Origin: Bolinopsis microptera | Taxonomy: Eukaryota > Ctenophora > Tentaculata > Lobata > Bolinopsidae | Direction: 5' to 3' | Assembly: GCF_026151205.1 (NCBI RefSeq) | Contig: NC_087081.1 | Location: 17,778,859 to 17,842,858, forward strand | Length of the DNA stretch: 64,000 nt | Shown: in pieces, positions 1-13,316 of the stretch | How the letters are laid out: every line of letters begins with the position of its first letter | How positions within the stretch are numbered: position 1 is the stretch's first letter | The notes under the pieces: generated by a model | Seen by the model: only the letters and a program-made list of their open reading frames with translations | Told to the model about the DNA's origin: nothing | Databases searched by the model: none | Translations under genes and position numbers: made by a program

Positions 1-3740
<3,740 letters not shown>

Positions 3741-4125
3741 TTTATAGGTTTTTGAAAACCATTTCGAAAATTTTATTTTCGTGCAATTTTAGGTTTAGAA
3801 CCCGTCATAAAATGATTAATAAAAAGGGGCGATTTCCCCCCGGGTTAAATTTTTGGGGGGGGGGGCTTTCGTTCCCCGAAAATTTTAAATTCCGGGTTCC
3901 CAAAGGAGGGAACAAGAAGGGCGTTACAAGTGTTTTCAAAACCCCTATAAAAAACAAAAATTGTTTAAACCAACCCCCCCTCACCTGCCCTTAAAAAATG
4001 TTTCTCAAACCTTAAAAAAAACAACAATTATCCCCTCCCCCAAGCCCCCTTAAAAAAGTTCACAAAATTAAACAACCCCCCCCCCCCCCAAACCCCCCCT
4101 CCCCCCAGAAACCCCCCCTAAAATA

Positions 4126-4325
4126 TACCACACAACCGAAGATACAGCCCAAATTTGTTGCCCGTACTAAAAAAACAAACGTAATATCAACCAAAAAAAA
4201 AATCAAAAAGACGTTTAAAACAATTAAAATTTCACGGGCACGTTTCGGTTTAAAAACCCTCGTTACCCATGGGGGATTAGCCAAAAAACATATTTTTTCG
4301 TTTGAAAATTTTCACGGGGCGGTCC
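4126..4325 (+). repeat. Damaged copy of a dispersed repeat (clean copy at 31475-31655)
   Basis: Landmarks occur in the same order and orientation as in 31475-31655: CCGAAGATACAGCC, TAATATCAAC, ACGGGCACG against a CACGTGCACG region, AACCCTCGTTACC, then CATATTTTTTCG and GGGCGGTC. The copy here has inflated homopolymers. This shows the smearing is superimposed on ordinary repeat sequence of the same genome. Confidence 0.75.
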
Positions 4326-4849
4326 CTTTTTAAATTAAATTTTTTTAAAATAAAATTTTTTGGGGTTAAATAGAGCAATTTTCTGTACTTTTGGGAAAAA
4401 TTTAAAAAATATTTAAAAAAAAAAAAATGATGGGGGCCCAGAAAGGTTTTAAATGCCCAAACGCAACCCTTTTTAAAAATATGACCTTTTTTAAAATCTT
4501 TCGATACGTGGGGCCACACTTAACCAGGATAACCCTTTAAATCAATCAATGCCCCCGAAAGGGGTTGGGGAAAGGCTTATGGACAAACAAAAAAGGGGGG
4601 GCGCAAAAACCCCCAATTTCTCGGTTTTAAAAAAAGGGAAAATCACTTTTCCTATTTTTTCCAAAGTGATCAAACGTTCCCAAAACCCCCCAAACATGCT
4701 CGTTACCCCGCCCAAAAGGCCCCAAAATTGGGGGGGGGTTTTCTCGCACGAAAAAAGCTCCCCCATGAAAATTACTTACTGGGGGGAAAAAAAATCCAAA
4801 TGATTAAGTGCCCAAATCAAAAGTAAACTGCAAAAATCTTTTAAAAAGG

Positions 4850-5142
4850 GGCCATAAAATCTTTTAAAATTTTTTTAACAAACCCAAATTTTAAATTTTT
4901 TTGGGAAAGCACTTCAATTATCAAACCAATGTGTCTAGAAACTCTGAAGTTCTTAGCTGAAAGCGTTCTCACTTTATGGTGACAATAGCGAAAAGGAGGG
5001 AGTGGCGTGCCACACCCACTGTAATTAATCAAATTTGACGAAACTTTCAGGAAATCTAAGTTTGACCCATATCTATAATCTCTGAAATTTCTGTGCATTT
5101 CTAAGAAGAGTTACGCGAGTTACTTCTGGGCCACCCTGTATA
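4850..5142. other. Non-coding stretch ending in a mariner/Tc1-like terminus
   Basis: Clean AT-rich sequence with no convincing frame. Near the end, GTTACTTCTGGGCCACCCTG is followed by TATATATA. A terminus of the type CAGGGTGGCCCAGAAGTAAC next to a TA target is common for Tc1/mariner-type elements and their MITEs in invertebrates (family knowledge). I could not find a matching opposite terminus, so this is only a suggestion. Confidence 0.35.
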
Positions 5143-5486
5143 TATATAATGTATATATTATAATGTATATATAATGTTGTCGTAAATATAATGAGACCAA
5201 AATCTTGTCTCATCAATAATTTTAACAGAAATTTGATCCATATAATACTACTACTATAAATCAATAAATAGATCGATCACAAAAAAGGCTAGATCTGTTT
5301 TGATGAATTGTTGGGTATTAACTGCATGACAAATGCATTGTACGAAGTAAACACTAAACAGCAAACAAAGCAGTAATCACAGAAACATGAGACCAGACAA
5401 TGACGTCACACTGGGGCAATTAACATAATCTAAACGATTAAGCATAATTATAAAGTAACATACACTGTCATTAATTAATTAATTAA

Positions 5487-5609
5487 TTAATTAGACTCCA
5501 CGAAAGGTTTTAAAGCAGTCTGGAGCTCGCTGTAAGCAGTATCCAGATTGTCGTTTACTATGGTGTAATTGAAGAGGTCAGGGTGTTGAGCTATGTACTC
5601 CATATCTTT
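5487..5609 (-). CDS. GUK1: Guanylate kinase exon 5 (C-terminal)
   Basis: Reading starts after a TTTCAG acceptor (AG at 5611-5610) and gives 40 residues beginning KDMEYIAQ and ending PFVESN, then TAA at 5489-5487. It matches the C-terminal helix of guanylate kinases (the family pattern is a DxF-xxxIxND-xLxxAYxEL segment; here DLFNYTIVND then NLDTAYSEL). The stop lies in a TTAA microsatellite (5471-5492), so the 3' UTR begins in simple repeat. No clear AATAAA signal was seen on this strand down to 5100. Confidence 0.92.
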   Translation of the reverse strand, partial: KDMEYIAQHPDLFNYTIVNDNLDTAYSELQTALKPFVESN

Positions 5610-5739
5610 CTGAAAGTGAGAAAGTTTTATCCATTCTTAGAAATAATCAAGCTTTTTATTATTCAATCCTACATATTGATTAAAATAAATTGTATTGATT
5701 AAATTAACATGATTAAGAGCGAAACATGTTCATTCAAAG

Positions 5740-6438
5740 GCATGTAAAGAATGTAATGTATATTTTAATGTAATATGTATTGTAATGTGATATGTATTGT
5801 AATGTGATATGTATTGTAATGTGATATGTATTGTAATGTAATGTGTATAATTTTAATGTAATATGTTATATGTATTGTAATGTGATATGTATTGTAATGT
5901 GATATGTATTGTAATGTGATATGTATTGTAATGTAATGTGTATTTTAATGTAATATGTATTGTAATGTGATATGTATTGTAATGTAATGTGTATTGTAAT
6001 GTGATATGTATTGTAATGTGATATGTATTGTAATGTGATATGTATTGTAATGTAATGTGTATAATTTTAATGTAATATGTTATATGTATTGTAATGTGAT
6101 ATGTATTGTAATGTGATATGTATTGTAATGTGATATGTATTGTAATGTAATGTGTATTTTAATGTAATATGTATTGTAATGTAATGTGTATTTTAATGTA
6201 ATGTGTATTTTAATGTAATATGTATTGTAATGTGATATGTATTGTAATGTGATATGTATTGTAATGTAATGTGTATTTTAATGTAATATGTTATATGTAT
6301 TGTAATGTGATATGTATTGTAATGTGATATGTATTGTAATGTGATATGTATTGTAATGTAATGTGTATTTTAATGTAATATGTATTGTAATGTGATATGT
6401 ATTGTAATGTGATATGTATTGTAATATAATACGTTATA
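5740..6438. repeat. 17-bp minisatellite (TGATATGTATTGTAATG type)
   Basis: Tandem copies of a 17-bp AT-rich unit alternate with variants carrying TAATGTGTATTTTAATG and TTATATG. Groups of variants recur in the same order (for example around 5840 and 6060), so larger blocks have been duplicated. The array lies in guanylate kinase intron 4. It is interrupted on its right by the Penelope-like element and resumes in short form at 8941-9010. Confidence 0.9.
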
Positions 6439-8940
6439 ATGTGTAAGACAACTTCAAGCCCAGAAAACTTGAATCTAATATGAACCGCTATGAGAGTGAA
6501 GGGTATATGTGGTTGAAGAAGGCTGTCAAGGATGGCTTAATAGCCATAACATCGGCTGATAAGGGCGGTGCGATAATCATTGTCACCCCTCAGATAATCA
6601 AGGATATCACTTCTGCCAAAGTTGAGGACCCTTTGAGATACAGACCTTTGCAAACTGATCCTACTGGATCTTTGAGAGGGAGGTTGTTAGAGCTGTGGTC
6701 ATCTGGTTTGGAGCGGAAGTATGTAAGTGGTGAACAGTCTAAGTGTGTGGTTGGTTTGATTCAGAAGTCTGATCGGGACACTCTTTCACAGAGCACTTCA
6801 GATCTAGTCAAGCCCGATATTCCGTATGGTTACCCATTACTGAAAATTCACAAGCTGACTGAGACTGAAATTAGAGAGAAAAAGATTCCACCCAGTCGAT
6901 TCGTGACTGATCTCTCTAGAGGAGTAACTGCAAGATCAGATAAGTTTGTTGTTTGGAAGTGGTTGGGACCTCTTGCCAGGGATTACTGTATAGATCTTGT
7001 TAAAGATTCAACTGCAGCTCTCATAAAACTCGAGGAATTGGCAGCTTCCGGACAAGTAGTCGATACTTGGATCAGCTTCAGTATTGATATTGTTTCTCTA
7101 TACGATTCTCTGCAACATAGCTTGGTGATGTCAGCCTTAGATGATGCTATGGAGTCGTGTAGACCAGATTGGTCTGAGGAGTTCAGGACTTGGCTGAAGG
7201 GACTGATACAGCTTAGTTTTGATTCGGCAGTCTTGAAGAATGCAGACAACTGGTATGAGGTCGTTAACGGTGTACCCACTGGAGGTATCAATTCAGTGGA
7301 TTGCGGTAACATTGCTTTGTTCTTTGTCCTAAAGAGTCTGGTTTACGACCCGGTTGTTAGACCAGAGGAGCTCAAGAACCTTGATCGGTTTGTGGATGAT
7401 ATTTCGGGCCAAGGTATGTGGAGAGGTTCTATGATTGGTTTTGAAGAATGGGTAGGGTCATTACGCAGTAAGATGGTTGATAACTATGGCTTAGATATTA
7501 CATACGAAGTGAAACCAATCACGGAGTTCACTCAGTTCCTGGACATTCAGTACAAGTTTGTTGGAGGGAGACTCACAACAGATCTGTTTAGGAAACCTAC
7601 TGACGCCAACAGGTATCTAGAATTCTCAAGTTTCCATCCACGACATACCTTCCGGAGTATAGTCTTCTCACAGGCACTTCGATACAGAAGGATAATCAAT
7701 GATGACGTCTTGCTGGATGAGAGATTGGCAGAGCTTCAGTTGTTTTTTGAACGGTCTTCATATCCTACTGATATGGTGAGAGAGGTCATCAGTGATGTCA
7801 GATCGATACCAAGAACTTTACAGTACAAGGCAAAGGATCAGGGTCCCCCTTCTTTCACACCATGGATTGTTACATTCGGTGCGGGCTATGAGGAAACCAA
7901 GGAAAAGGCTAAAGAGGCCAGTAACATCATCTCAAATAGCCGTACATGGAGCAGTGAGAACCCTGAGAGGATCCCTAAACTCCAAGTGGTGACCAGGCGA
8001 GCCCCTAACTTAAAGGACACTTTATTCAAGAGAAAGAAGCTTGCCTTAGGTTCAGAGTCAAGAACAACTGACCCATGCACCAAACCTGGCGAGAAGAAGA
8101 AAGGCAGACCCTGCCAAACTTGTCACCTTGTTAGTGGCAATTCCATGGTCTCCAATAATGGACACTCAGTCAGAACTCAAGGTGGTAACTGTAAGACACG
8201 CAACATTGTGTACGGCGCGACATGCAAACTTTGTACTGTTAATAACGTATACGTGGGAAAAACAGTCACCAGCCTCAGCCAACGTGTGAATGGTCATCGC
8301 AGTAAATATTATGAGATTTTAGAGGCGAGTAGTAAGGGGAATGTTGAGAGCCATAGAGTTTTTGATGACGAGAATGTTTTAGGGGCACATCTTTTTTCAG
8401 TTCATAATTTGAGGGAGAGATCTGTTTTCAATGAAAGTTTCCATTTTGATATTTTGTGTTCTACATCCCCAGATAATATTAGAAAGTCAGAACAGTTTTA
8501 TATTAACAAATTGAAGACACTTTATCCGTTTGGCCTGAACAATGTGAATTCCGTTTCTGGAAGCTAATTTTTCATGGTGTCCCGAATTTTATTTTTAAAT
8601 CGTCCATTTTTTGTTTATATATGCAGTCTATCAATTTTTGAATTGCGTCTTTTTGATTTAATGAACTACTGCAGACTCCACATAATTATAGTATATGCGA
8701 TTAATTTTGTTCCGATTATAAACTATTCCATTTTTACGAGATGCTAAATTAATTTTTTGAGACTTTACTACATTTTTGATGAGAATTTTTGACATTTTCA
8801 AACTAACCATTGATATTCTCAGATTATGTGACTGATTAAATGCTGAAGATAAAAGAAATATATTCATTTTGCTAAGATTATGTTTGCGTTTCATTGCTCA
8901 ACAGCTGTTCGAAGGATCAAATATAAGATAATACGTTATA
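6426..8940 (+). mobile_element. Penelope-like element, 5'-truncated, with 13-bp target duplication
   Basis: The element occupies about 6439-8927 and is flanked on both sides by ATAATACGTTATA (6426-6438 and 8928-8940). This fits a target-site duplication in the 17-bp minisatellite. It has one long coding region (6447-8567) and a short 3' region. The coding frame opens abruptly after a TAA at 6444 with the sequence DNFKPRK, which belongs inside the usual Penelope N-terminal region. The 5' end is therefore missing, as is common for these elements. Confidence 0.85.
6447..8567 (+). CDS. Penelope-like reverse transcriptase with GIY-YIG endonuclease
   Basis: The first ATG is at 6480 (695 residues). 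The frame is open from 6447, so the N-terminus is probably truncated. Residues 26-30 are ADKGG, a conserved Penelope motif before the RT. RT motif A is SIDIVSLYDSL (Asp203) and the catalytic box is FVDD (304-307). A cysteine-rich linker follows near 533-590 (CQTC and further Cys/His). The C-terminal GIY-YIG nuclease has VYGA at 577-580, YVG at 591-593, Arg602 and the metal-binding Glu671 in SEQFYINKL. The protein would nick target DNA and prime reverse transcription at that nick. Both catalytic domains look intact and there is no internal stop. It lies antisense inside guanylate kinase intron 4. Confidence 0.93.
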   Translation, partial: DNFKPRKLESNMNRYESEGYMWLKKAVKDGLIAITSADKGGAIIIVTPQIIKDITSAKVEDPLRYRPLQTDPTGSLRGRLLELWSSGLERKYVSGEQSKCVVGLIQKSDRDTLSQSTSDLVKPDIPYGYPLLKIHKLTETEIREKKIPPSRFVTDLSRGVTARSDKFVVWKWLGPLARDYCIDLVKDSTAALIKLEELAASGQVVDTWISFSIDIVSLYDSLQHSLVMSALDDAMESCRPDWSEEFRTWLKGLIQLSFDSAVLKNADNWYEVVNGVPTGGINSVDCGNIALFFVLKSLVYDPVVRPEELKNLDRFVDDISGQGMWRGSMIGFEEWVGSLRSKMVDNYGLDITYEVKPITEFTQFLDIQYKFVGGRLTTDLFRKPTDANRYLEFSSFHPRHTFRSIVFSQALRYRRIINDDVLLDERLAELQLFFERSSYPTDMVREVISDVRSIPRTLQYKAKDQGPPSFTPWIVTFGAGYEETKEKAKEASNIISNSRTWSSENPERIPKLQVVTRRAPNLKDTLFKRKKLALGSESRTTDPCTKPGEKKKGRPCQTCHLVSGNSMVSNNGHSVRTQGGNCKTRNIVYGATCKLCTVNNVYVGKTVTSLSQRVNGHRSKYYEILEASSKGNVESHRVFDDENVLGAHLFSVHNLRERSVFNESFHFDILCSTSPDNIRKSEQFYINKLKTLYPFGLNNVNSVSGS

Positions 8941-9057
8941 CGTATGGTAATGTATTATGTAATATGTATTGTAATGTAGAATGTGTTATGTTGTAATGAA
9001 ATTTGTATTGTATCTTTTTGACCGAATAAAGAGCAGATAAATTCGTGACATTGAATA

Positions 9058-9146
9058 TAATTCCTGTACTGCATTGTCAGCAGTACAGTCTTAACCTACT
9101 TGCTATTATATAATTCCTGTACTGCATTGTCAGCAGTACAGGAATT
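9058..9146. repeat. Duplicated hairpin; second copy has a 14-bp perfect stem
   Basis: The block AATTCCTGTACTGC...GCAGTACAG occurs at about 9059-9089 and again at 9112-9146. It is followed both times by TTAACCTACTTGCTATTAT. In the second copy the arms 9112-9125 and 9133-9146 are perfectly complementary around a 7-base loop. This is a small foldback element or duplicated hairpin. Confidence 0.8.
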
Positions 9147-9872
9147 ACTGTACTTAACCTACTTGCTATTATAAGCCAATAATTTGACATGGCCACTAAA
9201 AACAGAGAAAATCTATTTTCCTTGTGTTCATCTATTGCCACTTAATGTAGCTGCGTCATATTTTAATGTAAATACACAATTTAACTCGACATTTAAAAGT
9301 TTGCAAATGAATAGAATTTAGTTTGTCGAGTTTTATCAATCACTTAGAACTAGGACCAAGGCAAGAGTACATCGTAAATATATTAAATCGTACATTTTCT
9401 TTAATAGATTAAATACGTACTGTATTATTATATGTAATCAGGCTAAGTAATGTATAACTAGCAGGAACCCGTATAACCCTAAAATGGTGTCAAGACTCAA
9501 GAGACTAAAATAATTATAACCTATTTAATTCGCGTTTTTGACACCACTCGGGGTCCAAATTTGGGGCTCTAAAACTCCTATTTCTTGGCCAATTCTTTAT
9601 TTTTTCATGCTGATTTGGAAGCCATTAAGGCATTTGACCCAGTCAAAAAGGTTTCAGTTGTATATCTTTTACGGTTTTTGTGGAAAGTAGCGTTAAAGTT
9701 GATGCCGTGGTGTCAGTAAAATGGTACGGATATATATCGTCTCGCTTTATTATATAATATAGTAATATAGTAAGATGGTGTAATAAGTTAGTCAATTTAA
9801 CATAATGGTGCAATTAGTAAGTCAATTCAACATACTGGTGCAGTTAGTTAGTCAATTCAACATCAGCTAAAT

Positions 9873-9932
9873 ACTAGTTACCATGGTAACTAGTAGCTAC
9901 ATACTAGTTAAGTAGTTACCATGGTAACTAGT
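9873..9932. repeat. Paired palindromes centred on CCATGG
   Basis: A perfect 22-bp palindrome with half-site ACTAGTTACCA occupies 9873-9894. A second, slightly shorter copy (core 9913-9930) follows after 18 bases. Together they could extrude as two adjacent cruciforms. No function can be assigned. Confidence 0.75.
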
Positions 9933-10257
9933 ACAATAAGCGCAATAAAGACCTGTCAGCTGAACCCGGCTCTAATAAAGTAATAAAAAACAGCATTCCT
10001 TTACACAGAACACGTGATCCATAACAAGGTGTCACAAGTGCGAACTGTAGCCTGTAAACCCCCCCTCCCGTCACAAGGTGTCACAAGGTGTCACATAACC
10101 AAGTTAATGGGTTAAGGAAGGCAAAGATCTCTTAAAATACAGAGTGTGACAACAGAATTTTAAGTGAACTTAAATAATCAGTGTATTCTTAGCATGCTCT
10201 GAATTAATACCATGGTTGTTAAGTAACATTTCAAGTACAACATTTATTTCAGTGAGA

Positions 10258-12509
10258 GTGCTCAGTGTACTGAAGCCTAGCAACCAGTGTACTGTAGCCT
10301 AGCAACCAGTGTACTGTAGCCTAGCAACCAGTGTACTGTAGCCTAGCAACCAGTGTACTGTAGCCTAGCAACCAGTGTACTGTAGCCTAGCAACCAGTGT
10401 ACTGTAGCCTGTAAACCAGTGTACTGTAGCCTGTAAACCAGTGTACTGTAGCCTAGCAACCAGTGTACTGTAGCCTAGCAACCAGTGTACTGTAGCCTAG
10501 CAACCAGTGTACTGTAGCCTGTAAACCAGTGTACTGTAGCCTAGCAACCAGTGTACTGTAGCCTAGCAACCAGTGTACTGTAGCCTAGCAACCAGTGTAC
10601 TGTAGCCTAGCAACCAGTGTACTGTAGCCTGTAAACCAGTGTACTGTAGCCTGTAAACCAGTGTACTGTAGCCTAGCAACCAGTGTACTGTAGCCTAGCA
10701 ACCAGTGAACTGTAGCCTGTAAACCAGTGTACTGTAGCCTAGCAACCAGTGCACTGTAGCCTGTAAACCAGTGTACTGTAGCCTAGCAACCATTGCACTG
10801 TAGCCTGTAAACCAGGGTACTGTAGCCTAGCAACCAGTGTACTGTAGCCTGTAAACCAGTGTACTGTAGCCTAGCAACCAGTGTACTGTAGCCTAGCAAC
10901 CAGTGTACTGTAGCCTAGCAACCAGTGTACTGTAGCCTGTAAACCAGTGTACTGTAGCCTAGCAACCAGTGTACTGTAGCCTAGCAACCAGTGTACTGTA
11001 GCCTAGCAACCAGTGTACTGTAGCCTGTAAACCAGTGTACTGTAGCCTAGCAACCAGTGCACTGTAGCCTAGCAACCATTGCACTGTAGCCTGTAAACCA
11101 GGGTACTGTAGCCTAGCAACAAGTGTACTGTAGCCTAGCAACCAGTGTACTGTAGCCTGTAAACCAGTGTACTGTAGCCTAGCAACCAGTGTACTGTAGC
11201 CTGTAAACCAGTGTACTGTAGCCTGTAAACCAGTGTACTGTAGCCTAGCAACCAGTGTACTGTAGCCTAGCAACCAGTGTACTGTAGCCTAGCAACCAGT
11301 GTACTGTAGCCTAGCAACCAGTGTACTGTAGCCTGTAAACCAGTGTACTGTAGCCTGTAAACCAGTGTACTGTAGCCTGTAAACCAGTGTACTGTAGCCT
11401 AGCAACCAGTGTACTGTAGCCTAGCAACCAGTGAACTGTAGCCTGTAAACCAGTGTACTGTAGCCTAGCAACCAGTGCACTGTAGCCTGTAAACCAGTGT
11501 ACTGTAGCCTAGCAACCATTGCACTGTAGCCTGTAAACCAGGGTACTGTAGCCTAGCAACCAGTGTACTGTAGCCTGTAAACCAGTGTACTGTAGCCTAG
11601 CAACCAGTGTACTGTAGCCTAGCAACCAGTGTACTGTAGCCTAGCAACCAGTGTACTGTAGCCTGTAAACCAGTGTACTGTAGCCTAGCAACCAGTGTAC
11701 TGTAGCCTAGCAACCAGTGTACTGTAGCCTAGCAACCAGTGTACTGTAGCCTGTAAACCAGTGTACTGTAGCCTAGCAACCAGTGCACTGTAGCCTAGCA
11801 ACCATTGCACTGTAGCCTGTAAACCAGGGTACTGTAGCCTAGCAACCAGTGTACTGTAGCCTAGCAACCAGTGTACTGTAGCCTGTAAACCAGTGTACTG
11901 TAGCCTAGCAACCAGTGTACTGTAGCCTGTAAACCAGTGTACTGTAGCCTGTAAACCAGTGTACTGTAGCCTAGCAACCAGTGTACTGTAGCCTAGCAAC
12001 CAGTGTACTGTAGCCTGTAAACCAGTGTACTGTAGCCTGTAAACCAGTGTACTGTAGCCTGTAAACCAGTGTACTGTAGCCTAGCAACCAGTGTACTGTA
12101 GCCTAGCAACCAGTGTACTGTAGCCTGTAAACCAGTGTACTGTAGCCTAGCAACCGGTGTACTGTAGCCTGTAAACCAGTGTACTGTAGCCTGTAAACCA
12201 GTGTACTGTAGCCTAGCAACCAGTGTACTGTAGCCTAGCAACCAGTGTACTGTAGCCTAGCAACCAGTGTACTGTAGCCTAGCAACCAGTGTACTGTAGC
12301 CTGTAAACCAGTGTACTGTAGCCTAGCAACCAGTGTACTGTAGCCTAGCAACCAGTGTACTGTAGCCTAGCAACCAGTGTACTGTAGCCTAGCAACCAGT
12401 GTACTGTAGCCTGTAAACCAGTGTACTGTAGCCTGTAAACCAGTGTACTGTAGCCTGTAAACCAGTGTACTGTAGCCTAGCAACCAGTGTACTGTAGCCT
12501 AGCAACCAG
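10258..12509. repeat. 22-bp minisatellite with 726-bp higher-order period
   Basis: About 100 copies of a 22-bp unit (CAGTGTACTGTAGCCTAGC...) alternate with a GTAAAC-ending variant. Rare variants recur 726 bp apart (33 units): the GTGAAC variant near 10706 and 11432, and the CCATTGCAC variants near 10791/11517 and 11076/11802. Long blocks have therefore been duplicated as units. Because 726 is a multiple of 3, identical 104-codon frames arise on the minus strand; they are not genes. The array ends about 90 bp from the donor of guanylate kinase exon 4. Confidence 0.93.
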
Positions 12510-12598
12510 GTGTTATTCAGGACTGATAATGTTCTAAAAAAGTTTGGCCGAAGTGTTGGAATTCTGTTATATTCAAAAATCCAAATAATTGTCCTTAC

Positions 12599-12736
12599 TT
12601 TAGCCTGAGAAAGTCTCTTCTCTAAACTGTCCTTGTTCTCTGTGTTTCTGTCTCGTAGTCTCTGTTCCAGTGTTGAGAAGGAAGGGGGTTTAATGTACAC
12701 GAAAACTGGTGACATTTCCACACCTACTTTCTTAAC
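12599..12736 (-). CDS. GUK1: Guanylate kinase exon 4
   Basis: A pyrimidine-rich acceptor ending GTGCAG (AG at 12738-12737) precedes 46 codons starting VKKVGVEM and ending RLSQAK. The donor is GTAAGG (12598-12593). It holds the VYIKPPS strand and the lid RLRDRNTENKDSLEKRL, whose arginines contact nucleotide in the family. Against the usual spacing between the LQG strand and the PPS motif there are about two extra residues if both best splice sites are used. An in-frame alternative donor at the end of exon 3 (GTACTT after the LQG codons) or an AAG acceptor here would remove the excess. Confidence 0.92.
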
Positions 12737-12841
12737 CTGCACAATGAAGGAGGTAGTAGGTACAAATTGTCCTGACACTTGTTGCATTTTGCTAGCTCAC
12801 AAAATTTGTTTATACTTACATTTTGATATAAAGGTCCTTTC

Positions 12842-13086
12842 TTAAGGGGGCAGGGGGGAGGGTCTTCATGGAAATATTCTCAAAATCACACCTAAGGAGC
12901 ATGTCACTGGGGCGAGATCGGTTCTTTTTTGAAGCGCTGAGCTTTGACCGGCGATAATTTCGGCTAGGAGTATATATAATATATATATATTTTCTATGGG
13001 ACCAAAAGCATCTGATAGATATCACTCCTATCCCTCTATCAGAAACAACTGAAAAGTCGATTTTGAGAATATTTCCACCCCCTTAA
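12842..13086. mobile_element. TTAA-flanked MITE with subterminal inverted repeats
   Basis: The element lies between TTAA at 12842-12845 and TTAA at 13083-13086. Both ends read inward as GGGGG, then GGAAATATTCTCAAAATC; the left end has an extra ~18 bases between the two blocks. TTAA duplications are typical of piggyBac and Kolobok DNA transposons (family knowledge). With 237 bp and no coding region it is non-autonomous. It sits in intron 3, about 100 bp from the exon 4 acceptor. Confidence 0.75.
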
Positions 13087-13316
13087 AACTGACAATACAC
13101 AGATTCCACTGCAAAAACAGAGCTATCCTTAATTATTATTATTATATTACATCTCTTGTACAAGGCAATGTTGCCAGATCTTCAAAATGATCCTCAAATG
13201 TTTTTAGTTTTACAGAATCTTGAATCACCTGTTCAATCTTTCAAATTTAAAAGTAGAAATAAAATAAAATCCACTTGTTACTTTCTTCACCAGTACAATT
13301 TGCTTCTCATCAGGGA

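Larger units (their letters stand above)
8941..10257. other. Intronic non-coding sequence with short repeats and palindromes
   Basis: No credible gene. It contains a short return of the 17-bp minisatellite (8941-9010), a duplicated hairpin (9058-9146), three ~30-bp copies of a GGTGNARTTAGTNAGTCAA-type repeat (9774-9863), two ATG-centred palindromes (9873-9932) and a few AAGGTGTCAC repeats (10027-10100). All of it is within guanylate kinase intron 4. Confidence 0.7.

Noticed and set aside
10959-12241. Repeated ~104-codon minus-strand frames
   Set aside because: They are the translation of the 22-bp minisatellite; identical copies reflect the 726-bp period.
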